From assembly GCA_036768485.1 (NCBI GenBank), contig JAVLUZ010000547.1, positions 473,501 through 537,500 on the forward strand: DNA of 64,000 bases, read 5' to 3'. Shown here in pieces: positions 50,561-62,234 of the stretch. Within the stretch, counting starts at the first letter, position 1, and each line of letters starts with the position of its first letter. The stretch is from Mermis nigrescens. Lineage: Eukaryota > Nematoda > Enoplea > Mermithida > Mermithidae. The notes below the pieces were generated by a model. It did no database searches, was not told the DNA's origin, and saw nothing but the letters and a program-made list of their open reading frames with translations. A program made the position numbers and the translations under genes.

Positions 50561-51480
50561 GGTTGGTTTAGTGTAAATAGACTTAACCTAGGGCCAAATG
50601 TATTGAATTAATCTTATTTGGCGTTTCTTTAGTTCAAAATTAATTGAAATGCGCCAAATTAGATGGGTTGGTGTAAAGAGACAATCAAAGCAATTAATGC
50701 TAGAAATTCGTAAATTTATTGAGGAATAAAATTAATTAGCCGAAAATTAAAACAATTTGGCAATTTTAAATCTTAAAAGATTAATTTAATGCATTTTGCC
50801 CAGTTTTGACTCTATTTACACTAATCCAACAAATTTCGAACGTTTCTTTAAAATTCCATGTATAGAAATGCCAAATTAGAATGATTTAATGCCTTTGGCG
50901 CTATTTCGAAAAAAGTTGCATTGAATCAACTAATTTAGAGCATTTCACCTAAATGCCAAGTGGGGAATTGCTAAATTACAGTGTCTTGGTGCACATTTAT
51001 CTTATTTAACTTTATTCTCAATAGATTAACAAACTCCAAGCATTTCAGCCATGTTTCAGGCGCTAAAAGGCACTAACTCTTGATAATTTTGGTTCAATCA
51101 TCAAATTTCACAACTTCAGGGCAATTTTTGCTGAAAACAATCGGCAAGTGCTTAGTATTATTAAAAATGAGCACAAAAACTCAATCATTTGCTAAGAATT
51201 TCGCATATTAAAGCATTAGTGCATATTTTTAGTCAAAGAAATGGCTAAATTACAGTAATAGATTAAAATTTATACAAGGTCACAGTGAATTTGCGCCAAA
51301 AAGGATTAAACTGGGCCCATAATGTGTCAGTCATGAATGGAATGGTGAGAATTAATCAAAACCACACTTAGCTACACAAAATAATTAACTTGGAACAATT
51401 TGAACTTTTGACCATCAATACTTTTTAAACTTGGAACAATTCATAATCCAACTATAAGTCTAAGATGAATTTTGCATCTG
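50561..51480. other. AT-rich spacer, decayed 100-bp monomers grading to unique sequence
   Basis: The first 200 bp still show monomer phrases (tcatcctttattggcgattct). Beyond 50700 only scattered words remain (gaaatgc, ccaaatta). No gene is seen. Confidence 0.55.
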
Positions 51481-52275
51481 GCCCAAAATGTGTTTGACAT
51501 GGAAAAAATTGATGCCTGGTAAGACATTGGGCCAGATAACGCATCTGGTCCAAAAAGTGTTGGACTTAGAAAAATTTAGCTGGGCAAAAGATTGGGCCAG
51601 ATACTCCATCTGGTCCAATAAGTGTTGGACTTAGAAAAAATTTACGCCACATAAAACATTGGGCCGGATAAGTCATCTGGTCCAAAAAGTGTTGGACTTA
51701 GACAAAATTTATCACAGTCAAAATATTGGGCCGGATAAAGCATCTGGTCCAAACAGCTGTTGGACTTAGAAGAAATTTGCAGGGCAAAACATTGGGCCGG
51801 ATAAGGCATATGGTCCAAAAAGTGGTGGACATAGAAAAATTTTGCAGGGCAGAACATTGGGCCAGAGAACGCATCTGGTCCAAAAAAGTGTTGGACATAG
51901 AAAAATTTTGCAGGGCAAAACATTGGGCCGGATTACGCATCTGGTCCAAAAAGTGTTGGACATAGAAAAATTTTGCAGGGCAAAACATTGGGCCGGATTA
52001 CGCATCTGGTCCAAAAAGTGTTGGACATAGAAAAATTTTGCAGGGCAAAACATTGGGCCGGATAAGGCATCTGGTCCAAAAAGTGTTGGACTTAGAAAAA
52101 TTTAGCTGGGCAAAAGATTGGGCCAGATACTCCATCTGGTCCAATAAGTGTTGGACTTAGACAAAATTTATCATAGTCAAAACATTGGGCCGGATAAGGC
52201 ATCTGGTCCAATAAGTGTTGGACATGAAAGAATTTGATGGTAGGAAAAACATTGGACCGGATAAGGCATCTGGCC
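51481..52275. repeat. Spacer tandem array near 28S, ~65-bp unit, about 12 copies
   Basis: The unit resembles attgggccggataaggcatctggtccaaaaagtgttggacatagaaaaattttgcagggcaaaac and repeats every 65-67 bp (exact 65-bp step between the ggccggattacgcat copies at 51926 and 51991). It shares ccggataa...ctgg and ttggacatag with the 51-bp array at the other end of the spacer. Minus-strand frames across it are repeat artefacts. Confidence 0.92.
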
Positions 52276-52483
52276 CATTGGACTTGGAAAAAATAATGGA
52301 AGAATAGTGGATCAAATTGTCTAAGACCACCTTTGCTTTTGAGACCACGTGCGGCTGGGGGCGCCGGCGCGCGCGCGCGCCACCCGCCCTGCTCTTCCGC
52401 CGCCGCCCCTCACAAACTCCATCGGGCCGGATAAAAATATCCGGTCTGAAACAAATTGCCAAAAAATGGACTATGTCCAAAAC
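52276..52483 (-). other. 3' external spacer of 28S with a GC-rich island
   Basis: Directly downstream of the 28S 3' end in transcription order. At 52345-52415 it contains a GC island including the perfect palindrome GGCGCGCGCGCGCGCC (52366-52381) and ccgccgccgcccctc, in surroundings that are strongly AT-rich. A last CCGGATAA-type repeat unit (52426-52444) follows it towards 28S. Confidence 0.7.
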
Positions 52484-52913
52484 AACAAATCTTCCAATCA
52501 AGAGCTAAGTCTCAATAGATCGCAGTATGGTGGCTGCTCTACTAAATACAACACTCTGACCAGTATCTAAGTCGTCTGCAAATGATTTAGCGCCCCAACC
52601 TTGCATCGAAATACTCTTCGTATAACCACGGCGGCCTGTTACGGCCGCCGACTAGGCTATAGAAAGGGGCTTTTAAAGGACCACACAGTGGCCCAATATC
52701 CATACCTCTCAAGGCATAGAGAGCAAATATTGTCGCCGTACCTAGACCGAATACTAACTTAGAGGCGTTCAGTTATAATTCGTCAGATGGTAGCCTCGCG
52801 CCATTGGCTTTTCAACCAAGCACATAAACCAAATGTCTGAATCTGCGGTTCCTCTCGTACTGAGCAGAATTACTATTGCAACAACCGGTCATCAGTAGGG
52901 TAAAACTAACCTG
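52484..52913 (-). rRNA. 28S (large-subunit) ribosomal RNA, 3'-terminal segment
   Basis: On the minus strand this is the last ~430 nt of 28S. It contains CAGTACGAGAGGAACCGCAG (complement near 52855), CAGACATTTGG, the GGCGCTAAATCATTTGCAGACGACTTAG region (near 52580) and the terminal GCGATCTATTGAGACTTAG (near 52515), all matching the animal 28S 3' end. The gene is interrupted at 52913 in the middle of CAGGTTAGTTTTAC by a long insertion and resumes at 63773. No decay is visible in this segment, so the unit was functional until, or is still functional despite, the insertion. Confidence 0.95.
52900..52913. repeat. Left copy of 14-bp target duplication
   Basis: GTAAAACTAACCTG, part of normal 28S. 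The same 14 bases occur at 63773-63786, where 28S resumes, so they mark both edges of an insertion. Confidence 0.93.
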
Positions 52914-52924
52914 GCTTACGGGTC

Positions 52925-53255
52925 AGTATCGATAAGTTTAGACGGGCCTCTAAACCACTGACCCGCCGGTCAAAACCTCGCCGGTCTAAACTGCTGACTT
53001 GTCCGTCTAAACACTGACTAGGTCCGTCTAAACCACTGACTAGGTCCGTCTAAACACTGACTAGGTCCGTCTAAACCACTGACTAAGTCCTTCTGAGAGT
53101 CCGTCTAAACCACTGACTAGTCCGTCTAAACCACTGACTAGTCCATCTAAACCAACTGACTAGTCTGTCTAAACAGGTTTACTGACCCCTCCCAACTTTA
53201 ATGCTTTTAGGGGGATCAGTGTTTAGACCCAAGGGTCAGTGGTTTAGACAAATTA
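52925..53255. repeat. Left direct-repeat block, GTCTAAACCACTGAC type
   Basis: About fifteen copies of 18-22-bp units such as gtccgtctaaaccactgact, with variants gactaggtcc and gactagtcc. It ends with an inverted pair (actgacccctcccaa / gggggatcagtgtttagacc). The matching block at the other end of the insertion has the same orientation. Confidence 0.9.
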
Positions 53256-54009
53256 AAAACATACTAATTTCTTAGTTTGAGAAGCATTGAACTTTTAAAT
53301 ATCACATTATTACACCTATCACTATTTTTATGATTGCTTTTCTAGCACATGGATCTTTTTAATTGGCAACATGATTTAACTTAATTGTAATTATACATTT
53401 ATACATTTTTTTGTACAGCAATGACATAAACAATTATCTGTTTTAAAGTGAGGAAACCATACTGCCTTAATCCTTCTCTGCTATGCATAAGCATTATTGT
53501 GCTAATCAAGCATCCATTATAATATGTATGATTATACTATATAAAATGCATATGTGTGGTATACTTGTTTTAGCTGTGATTGGTAGGTCTTCTTTTAATT
53601 TTCAATTCATGGTTTTTGAGATTTGATCAGTGTACTATCAAAATACAAATTCATGATGTATATGCATAAATGAGCTTACAAAATGTCCTGAGCAACATAT
53701 ATCAACATATAGGATATATCAACATATATAATATCAACAAATATATAATATATAACATAATAATATACAACATATATAACAACATATAGGATTGACTGGT
53801 GAATTACAATTTTTGTGTGATATCCACCTTAATTAGCGTTTTCATTAGCACATTTATAGTTCAATGGCAAATATGATATTTAGGACTAAATTACAAATAT
53901 TTTTATCTTTAACTTCAGTAGTTTGACTTGATTTCTGTTTTACATTCCATATTGATCCATGAAATCTTCATTTAAAGATGAAGTCATAGAGTGAGAGCTA
54001 TATAAATGT
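53256..54009. other. AT-rich interior of the insertion
   Basis: No frame. Near 53700-53800 there is a local repeat of atatcaacatata words. Confidence 0.5.
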
Positions 54010-54121
54010 CATCTAAACCACTGACCACTGGTCTAAACCTCATTGAATACTGACCCAACTTGGTTTGGTACATTTGCGGGTCAGTATTTCAAAGTTTAGA
54101 CCAGAGGTCAGTGGTTTAGAC
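54010..54121. repeat. 112-bp hairpin 1
   Basis: Left arm atctaaaccactgacc..ggtctaaacc...atactgaccc, right arm gggtcagtat...agtttagacc..ggtcagtggtttagac. The arms can pair over about 45 bp with a short loop. gagctatataaat lies just upstream. Confidence 0.9.
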
Positions 54122-54567
54122 TCAAATGAGTCCTTGTACAAACATTTAATTGAGCCCATCTAAACCATATATCCACTTAACTCAAGTCCAGCCACTATAT
54201 TGATCAATATGTAATAGATACAACCAGTCAACAACAAGAAGAAAATGTGCAATGCATTTGTATAAAGAGCCAACAAAATGTACTCATTAGCATTTGTAAT
54301 TCAAAGAGTCCTTTTGACAGAAAATAACATATTAGATATTATTTATGATTTCTCTTGTAGAATCAGAATGTGATATAATACCTGCTTTAATAAGCATTGT
54401 ATTTAGCATATTTATATTTCAATGGCATAAATGACTCTAAGCGCCTAGTCTTACGTGAGTTGAATCAAGATTCTATTCATTTAATTTAGTTTGTGCTTTA
54501 TAATGCTTGACTGATTGATAGGTCTTCATTTAATGATCAATTGATAGAGTTAGAGCTATAAAAGCCC

Positions 54568-54677
54568 ATCTAAACCACTGACCCCTGATCTAAACTTCAG
54601 AAAACACTGACCCAGCTGGATTTGAGACCTACACAGGTCAGTATTTTGAGGTTTAGACTAACAGGTCAGTGGTTTAT
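54568..54677. repeat. 112-bp hairpin 2
   Basis: Same design as hairpin 1, with left arm atctaaaccactgacccctg and right arm ggtttagactaacaggtcag. It is preceded by gagctataaaag. Confidence 0.88.
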
Positions 54678-55281
54678 ATGTTGAATCTTGTGCAATGGAC
54701 CACTTTTGAACAATGTTTGCCACATAAATTAAAGACTATTCAAGTCATTATGGCTAAAACTTAAAAAATAACCATGATTCAAAATGCAAATTTAAAGTGC
54801 TGTATGTTTTGTCAATATTATACAAATATTTGGGATGTTCTCTACTAAAATGCACATATGTGATATAGATTAGCCTCTGAAGCTAAAATCTCTTCACAAA
54901 ATTGATCAATTTTTAATGGTTTATGACATTCAGCCAGTGTCCTGCCAAAATGCAAGTGTGCAATACATTTGCATAAATATGCTAATAAAACATCCTTAAT
55001 AGCATGTATTTTTTATGACACCTCTTAACAGGATGGAACATAACACATATTAATTTTGTGGTGAATGAGAAATGATGTGATTTTAGCTTTATTTTGCTTT
55101 TGTAGTATCACATTTATGGTTTAAAGGCATAAATGATCTCATAAATGACACTTAGCATAAAGTCATAGATATCATAATCATAGGATTTTATTTTTTAAAC
55201 TTAATCTCTGCAATACAGGCTTCCTGGTCCATTGAATCATCATTAAGGGATTAATTCATGGAGTTTCAGCTATAAAAACCT

Positions 55282-55392
55282 CATCTAAACTACTGACCAC
55301 TGGTCTAAACCTTGTAAAATACTGACCCAGCTGGGTTTGGGACATCTGTGGGTCAGTATTTTGTGGTTTAGTCCAGAGGTCAGTGGTTTAGA
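55282..55392. repeat. 112-bp hairpin 3
   Basis: Left arm atctaaactactgaccactg, right arm gtttagtccagaggtcagtg. It is preceded by cagctataaaaa. Confidence 0.9.
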
Positions 55393-55559
55393 CTGCAAAT
55401 GAGTCCATGTAGAAAACATACAATTGAGTCCACCTAAACCACTGACACTTTTGTCTAAACCTTAGTTTTACTGACTCCTAAAGCACAAATGTCTGAATTA
55501 ATCTAGCTGCCTACCTTCTAGGATGATTAGAACTTGTAAATATAGAATATATTCCAAAT

Positions 55560-57420
55560 AGAAGCCATTTAAGCCTATACCTTGTGATCTGTCAATGCTA
55601 GCTAAATAACTAATTGTTTTGTAGGCCTTAATGAGGTAAATCTTATTACAGTATGCAATTTAAGTGAAATGACTTCTAGATAGTTTAAAACTACCAATTA
55701 CAGTATGTATTCTAACTAGAGCTTTTTTAGCCTATGCCTTGTGATCTGCTTATGCTAACCATTACAAACAAGTACTTGTTTTGTAGGCCTTAAATGGATA
55801 AATCTCATTACATTATATGGTGTTTGTGAATACACTTCTAGGATGCTTCAAACTAGAAAGTATTGTTTATATTCTAATTAAAAGCCCTTTCAGCCCATAT
55901 CTTGTGATCTGCTAATGCTAACTATAATAAATAAGTACTTGTTTTATAGGCCTTAATGAGATGAATCTCAATACAGTATGTGATTTATGTGAAATGACTT
56001 CTAGATAGCTTGAAACTACTTATTACAGTATGTATTCCAACTAGATCCTTTTTAGCCCATGCCATGTGATCTACCAATGCTAACTATAATAAATAAGTAC
56101 TTGTTTTATAGGCCTTAATGAGATGAATCCTAATACAGTACGTGATTTATGTGAAATGACTTCTAGATAGCTTTAAAGTACTAATTACAGTATGTATCAA
56201 ATCTAGAGCTTTTTTAGCCCATGCCTAGTGATCTGCTAATGCTAACTACTACAAAGAAGTACTTGTTTTGTAGGCCTTCAATGAATAAATCTCATTACAT
56301 TATATGGTGTTTGTGAATACACTTCTAGGATGCTTCAAACTAGGAAGTATTGTATATATTCTAATTAAAAGCCTTTTCAGCCCATATCTTGTGATCTGCT
56401 AATGCTAACTATAATAAATAAGTACTTGTTTTATAGGCCTTAATGAGATGAATCTCAATACAGTAAGTGATTTATGTGAAATGACTTCTAGATAGCTTGA
56501 AACTACTTTTTACAGTATGTATTCCAACTAGATCCTTTTCAGCCCATATCTTGTGATCTGCTAATGCTAACTATAATAAATAAGTACTTGTTTTATAGGC
56601 CTTAATGAGATGAATCTCAATACAGTACGTGATTTATGTGAAATGACTTCTAGATAGCTTGAAACTACTTATTACAGTATGTATTCCAACTAGATCCTTT
56701 TTAGCCCATGCCATGTGATCTACCAATGCTAACTATAATAAATAAGTACTTGTTTTATAGGCCTTAATGAGATGAATCCTAATACAGTACGTGATTTATG
56801 TGAAATGACTTCTAGATAGCTTTAAAGTACTAATTACAGTATGTATCAAATCTAGAGCTTTTTTAGCCCATGCCTAGTGATCTGCTAATGCTAACTACTA
56901 CAAACAAGTACTTGTTTTGTAGGCCTTAATTGAATAAATCTCATTACAGTACTTGATGTTTGTGAAAACACTTCTAGGATGCTTAGCACTAGAAAGTATA
57001 GTATATATTTTAATTAGAAGGTTTTCAGCCTGTATCTTTTGATCTGCTAATGCTAGCTGTAATAAATAAGTACTTGTTTTGTAGGCCTTGATGAGATGAA
57101 TCTTAACACAGTACGTGATTCATGTGAAATGGCTTCTAGATAGCTTTAAACTACTAATTACAGTATGTGTTCCAACTAGAGCTTTTTAGCCCATGCCTTG
57201 TGATCTGCTAATGCTAACTATTACAAACAAGTACTTGTTTTGCAGGCCTTAATGAGATGAATCTTATTGCAGTATGTGATGCATGTTAAAAGACTTTTAG
57301 ATTGCTCATTACTACTAATTATAGTATGTATACCAATTACAGCTCTTTTGGCCTATACTTTGTTAGCTGCTAAAGCCAGATTTGAGAAATAAGTACTTGC
57401 TTCATAGGTCAAAAGAGGTA
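55560..57420. repeat. Tandem array of a ~160-bp repeat, about 11 copies
   Basis: The phrase agtacttgttttgtaggcc (or ttttatagg) recurs at about 55778, 55937, 56098, 56259, 56428, 56587, 56747, 56908, 57069, 57231 and 57392, mostly 159-162 bp apart. Units also share gtgatctgctaatgctaact, acttctagatagctt and ttacagtatgtattcc. Four-unit blocks repeat: 55940-56430 resembles 56430-56910. Confidence 0.92.
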
Positions 57421-57547
57421 AATCCTATTATATTACTTAACATGTGTATATGACATTATGTAGTGAAAGTAATAGCCTCTGCATGCTTTATTGATCAACT
57501 AAATCATCATTTAGGGTTAAATTTATAGAGTTAGAGCTATTAAAGTT

Positions 57548-57600
57548 TTGTCTAAACCACTGACCACTGATCTAAACTTCATAATATACTGACCCAATCA
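57548..57600. repeat. Hairpin left arm only
   Basis: tctaaaccactgaccactga..ctaaac...atactgaccc without its right arm. It is followed within 50 bp by a complete hairpin. Confidence 0.8.
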
Positions 57601-57641
57601 ACATTTGGGTAAAAGATTTTAGAGTTGCAGCTGAAAAAATC

Positions 57642-57752
57642 TGTCTAAACTACTGACCACTGGTCTAAACCTTTTGAAATACTGACCCAGCTGGATTTGG
57701 GACATCTGTGGGTCAGTATTGTAGGGTTTAGACCAGAAGTCAGTGGTTTAGA
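57642..57752. repeat. 112-bp hairpin 4
   Basis: Left arm tgtctaaactactgaccact, right arm ggtttagaccagaagtcagt. Same spacing as the other hairpins. Confidence 0.9.
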
Positions 57753-58055
57753 GGCAAATAAGTCCATGCCCAAACATTATTTTTCTTGACAAGTAATACA
57801 CAAATGCCTGAATTAACCTCCTTGCTCACATTCTGACTACTTTGTATCTTATCTAGAGGTTTATATATGCTAGCAATGCCCAATAAGTACTTGTTTTTGG
57901 AGTTTAACAAATATATCTCATTAAAGTACTAGATTTAGGTGAAAAGCCTTCTAGGATGCTTAGAACTATCTGCTGTGCTGCCACTCCAACAAATGCATTG
58001 CTGGATAAAAGAGTCTGGTCCAAAACTAATGGACAAAACTAGGGACAATGTCCAA

Positions 58056-58627
58056 AACATCAATACTTGCAATCAAGAGCTAAGTCTCAATAGATCACAG
58101 TAAGGAGGCTGCTCTACTAAATGCAACAATCTGACCAGTATTTATGTTGTCTGCACATGATTTAGCACCCCAACCTTGAATCAAAATACTATTTGTATAA
58201 ACAAGGCAGCCTCTTACGGCCACCAACTAGGCTATGGAAAAGGGCTTTTAAAGGACAACAATATCCATACCTCTCAAGGCATAGAGAGCAAATATTGTCG
58301 CCGTACCTAGACCGAATACTAACTTAGAGCCATTCAGTTATGATTCGTCAGATGGTAGCCTTGCAACATTGGATTTTTAACCAAGCACATAATCTAGATG
58401 TCTGAATCTGAAGTTTCTCTTATACTGTCCAGAGTTACTATTGCAACAACCAGATATCAGTAGGATAAAACTAACCTGTCCTGCTATGGTCTAAACCCAG
58501 CTCACATTCCTTTTAAACAGGTGAACAGTCCAATGCTTGGCAAATTCTGCTTCACAAAGATTGGAAGAACCGACCTCAGTGGTAAAATAAGCAATATCAA
58601 TATGGTTGCTTGGCTGCAAAAATGGTC
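58056..58627 (-). pseudogene. Decayed 28S 3' region, not interrupted at the insertion site
   Basis: A ~570-bp copy of the 28S 3' end lies inside the insertion in the same orientation as the functional gene. It covers the same stretch as 52484-52913 plus the first ~145 nt beyond the insertion site (through gcttggctgc near 58615). The site itself is intact (ggataaaactaacctgtcctg). It differs by many changes, often C to T or G to A, and a small deletion near 58258. About 70 bp of spacer-like sequence (ctggataaaagagtctggtccaaaa) precedes its 3' end, as in the real unit. It cannot make functional rRNA. Confidence 0.9.
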
Positions 58628-58757
58628 TTAAGCATGCCATCATGGACAAGATAATCCTAAATTTTATTTTTCAACTTAATTTCTGGTTTGCAAGATTTAC
58701 TGATCAATTATATCATCATTTAGGTATAAATTTATACAGTTAGAGCAACAACAATCT

Positions 58758-58812
58758 TGTCTAAACCACTGACCACTGATCTAAACTTTGCAATATACTG
58801 ACCCAGTCATCA
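58758..58812. repeat. Hairpin left arm only, second instance
   Basis: tctaaaccactgaccactga..ctaaact...atactgaccc, followed by catcatttgggg. This repeats the arrangement at 57548, so a solo arm plus a hairpin was copied as a block. Confidence 0.8.
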
Positions 58813-58850
58813 TTTGGGGATAAAATTTTAGAGTTGCATCCGAAAAAATC

Positions 58851-58962
58851 TGTCTAAACCACTGACAATTGGTCTAAACTTTGTGAAATACTGACCCAAC
58901 TGGGTTTGGAACGTTTGTGTGTCAGTATTCTAAGGTTTAGACCAGATGGTCAGTGGTTTAGA
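58851..58962. repeat. 112-bp hairpin 5
   Basis: Left arm tgtctaaaccactgacaatt, right arm ggtttagaccagatggtcag. Confidence 0.9.
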
Positions 58963-59099
58963 CCCAAATGAGTCCAAGTACAAAACATACATTGTGTCAG
59001 TCTAAACCACTGACACTTTGGTATAAACCTTACTTTTACTGACTCTTAATGCAAAAAAGCCTGAATTAATCTACTTGCTCAATTATTGATCACTTTGTA

Positions 59100-59960
59100 T
59101 CTTATTTAGAGGTTAATATATGTTAGCTATGACAAATAAGTACTTGTTTTGTAGGCCTTAATGAGATAAATCTTATTACAGTACATGATGTATGTGAAAA
59201 GACATCTAGATTCCTCAGAACTACGAAGTATAGTTTGTATTTTAACTACAGCTTTCCTAGCTATACCTGTGTTGTAGTTGTAGGCCTTAATGTCATAAAT
59301 CTCATTACAGTACATGATGTTTGTGGAAACACTTCTAGGATGCTTAGAAATAGTAATTGCCATATGTATTAGAATAAGATGCCCTTTTAGCCTCTGTCTT
59401 ATTATCTGCTAATGTCAGCTATAATAAACAAGTACTTGTTTTGTAGGCCTTGATGAGAGGAATCTTATTGCACTACACAATGTATGTGAAAAGACATTTA
59501 GATTGCTCAGAAATGCTAAATAGAGTTTGTATTCCAATTAAAGCTATTCTAACCTATACCTTGTGATCTGCTATTGCAAGCTATGACAAATAAGTACTTG
59601 TGTCGAAGGCCTTAATGTCATTAATCTCATTACAGTAGTTGATATTTGTGGAAACACTTCTAGGATGCTTAGTAATAGTGAATGTCATATATATCTCAAG
59701 TCAGATGCTTTTCAGCCTCTATCTTGTGATCTGTTAATGTAAGCTACAATAAATAAGCACTTGTTTTGTAGGCCTTAATGAGAGGAGTCTTATAACAGCA
59801 CACAGTGTATGTGAAAAGACATCTGGGTTGCTCAGTACTATTAAATACAGTTTGTATTGCAAATACAGCTTTTTTAGCCTATACCTTGTCAAAACTAATG
59901 CTAGGTTTAACCTCTAAGTTCTTATTTTGAAGTCCTTAATGATATAAACCTTATTTTATT
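59100..59960. repeat. Second ~160-bp repeat array, about 5 copies, more diverged
   Basis: The aagtacttgtttt..taggccttaatg phrase recurs at about 59135, 59280, 59430, 59595 and 59760, with spacing around 150-165 bp. It is homologous to the array at 55560-57420. Confidence 0.85.
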
Positions 59961-60072
59961 GCTTAACATATGTTTAAAGGCCCCCAGTAAAAGTAAAAGC
60001 CTCTATATTCTTTATTGATTAATTAAATCATCATTTAAGGATACATTTGTAGAGTTACAGCTATAAAAGTTC

Positions 60073-60184
60073 TGTCTAAACCACTGACCACTGGTCTAAA
60101 CCTTGTGAAATACTGACCCAGCTGGGTATGGCATGTCTGTGGGTCAGTATTTTGAGGTTTAGACCAGGGGTCAGTGGTTTAGAC
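60073..60184. repeat. 112-bp hairpin 6
   Basis: Left arm tgtctaaaccactgaccact, right arm ggtttagaccaggggtcagt. It is preceded by cagctataaaag. Confidence 0.9.
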
Positions 60185-60969
60185 TCGAATGAGTCCATGT
60201 ACAAACATCAATTGAGCTCATCTAAACCAGTTACACTTTGGTCCAAACCTTTGTTTTACTGACTATAAATGCACAAAAGCCTGAATTACTCTACTTTCTC
60301 ACCTTGTGACCTCTTTGTTTCTTATTTAGAGGTTTATATATGCTTGCTATGAGAAATAAGTGCTTGTTTAATAGGTTCAGTGATATAAATCTTAATACAG
60401 TACTTGATGTATGTGGAAAAACTTATTGATTGCATATAATCATTAATTATAGTATATATTTCAGCAAGAGCTTTTACAGCCTATAGCTTCTGATCTGCTA
60501 ATGATAGCTATGACAAATAAGTACTTGTTCTATAGGCTTTAAACACATAAATCTTATCACTGTTCTCAAGATAAATGTAAAGGCATTAAGATACATACAA
60601 GTGGAAAACATAGTATATATTTCAATTGTACTTCATTTAGCCTGTACCTTGTAATCTACTAGTGTTAGCTATGACATGTAATTACTTGTTCTTAACAGTA
60701 TATACTCTTGAGTGACTTCTCATGAGAGGAAGGACCTTAACCTTTATTATTAATAATTTTTCATAGTGAGTCAGAAAGTAATGTAATTTTAGCTTTGTCA
60801 TATTTATTAGCATATTTATGGTTAAATAGCATAAGAGAGCTTGAGCATGGAACCATGGATGTGATTAATTCTAGATTTTATTTTTTCAACTTAATTTCTG
60901 GTTTGCAAGCTTTATTGATCAACTAAATCATCAATCAGGAATAAATTTTTAGAGTTACAGCAAAAAATT

Positions 60970-61081
60970 CATCTAAACCACTGACCACTGGTCTAAACCT
61001 TATGAAATACTGACCCAGCTGGGTTTGGGACATCTGTGGGTCAGTATTTTGAGGTTTAGACCAGAGGTCAGTGATTTAGAC
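60970..61081. repeat. 112-bp hairpin 7
   Basis: Left arm atctaaaccactgaccactg, right arm ggtttagaccagaggtcagt. It lies in the first copy of the 904-bp block. Confidence 0.92.
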
Positions 61082-61873
61082 ACAAATGAGTCCATGTAGA
61101 AAACATACAATTGAGTCCACCTAAACCACTGACACTTTTGTCTAAACCTTAGTTTTACTGACTATCAATGTACAAATGCCTGAATTATTCTACTTGATCA
61201 CCTTCTAACCACTTTGTTTCTTATTTAGAGATTTATATATGATGAGAAATAAGTATTTGCTTCTTGGGTTTACAGTGTCACGGATAATCTTTTAATTAGA
61301 CCACTTAGCTCATGCACTCCATGTTATGGGGTTTAAAAGGAAAAAAGAACAAAACATTTTAAAAAATTGAAAAAATAAAAAATAAAATTAAAAAAAATTC
61401 TGCTAATGATAGCTATGACAAATAAGTACTTGTTCTATAGGCTTTAAAAACATAAATCTTGTCACTGTTCTTAAGACATGTGTAATAGCATTAAGATGCT
61501 TGCAACTAGTAGGCATAGTATATGTTCCGATTAAAGTTTTTTAGCCTGTCCTTGTAATCTGTTAGTGTTATCCATGGCAAGTGAATACTTGTTCCTAACA
61601 GTATATAATCTTGAGTGAATTCATTTGACAGGAAGGACCTTAATCTTTATTATTAGTAATTTTTCATAGTGAGTCAGAAAGTTATGTAATTTAAGCTTTG
61701 ACATTTTAATTACCGCATTTATTGTTAAATAGCATATGTGAGCTTTAGCATGGAATTATGGATGTGATTAATCCTAGATTTTATTTTTTCAACTTAATTT
61801 CTGGTTTGCAAGCTTTATTGATCAACTAAATCATCATTCAGGAATAAATTTTTAGAGTTACAGCAAAAAAATT

Positions 61874-61985
61874 CATCTAAACCACTGACCACTGGTCTAA
61901 ACCTTATGAAATACTGACCCAGCTGGGTTTGGGACATCTGTGGGTCAGTATTTTGAGGTTTAGACCAGAGGTCAGTGGTTTAGAC
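61874..61985. repeat. 112-bp hairpin 8
   Basis: Almost identical to hairpin 7, in the second copy of the 904-bp block. Confidence 0.92.
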
Positions 61986-62234
61986 GCAAATGAGTCCATG
62001 TAGAAAACATACAATTGAGTCCATCTAAACCACTGACACTTTTGTCTAAACCTTAGTTTTACTGACTATCAATGTACAAATGCCTGAAATATTCTACTTG
62101 ATCACCTTCTGACCACTTTGTTTCTTATTTAGAGATTTATATATGATGAGAAATAAGTATTTGCTTCTTGGGTTTACAATGTCACGGATAATGTTTCAAT
62201 GATACCACTTAGCTCATGCACTCTATGCTATAGG

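Noticed and set aside
51642..52053. Several overlapping frames with FYVQHFLDQM-like repeats
   Set aside because: They are translations of the ~65-bp spacer repeat. Since 65 is not a multiple of three, the same wording jumps between frames, which a gene would not do.
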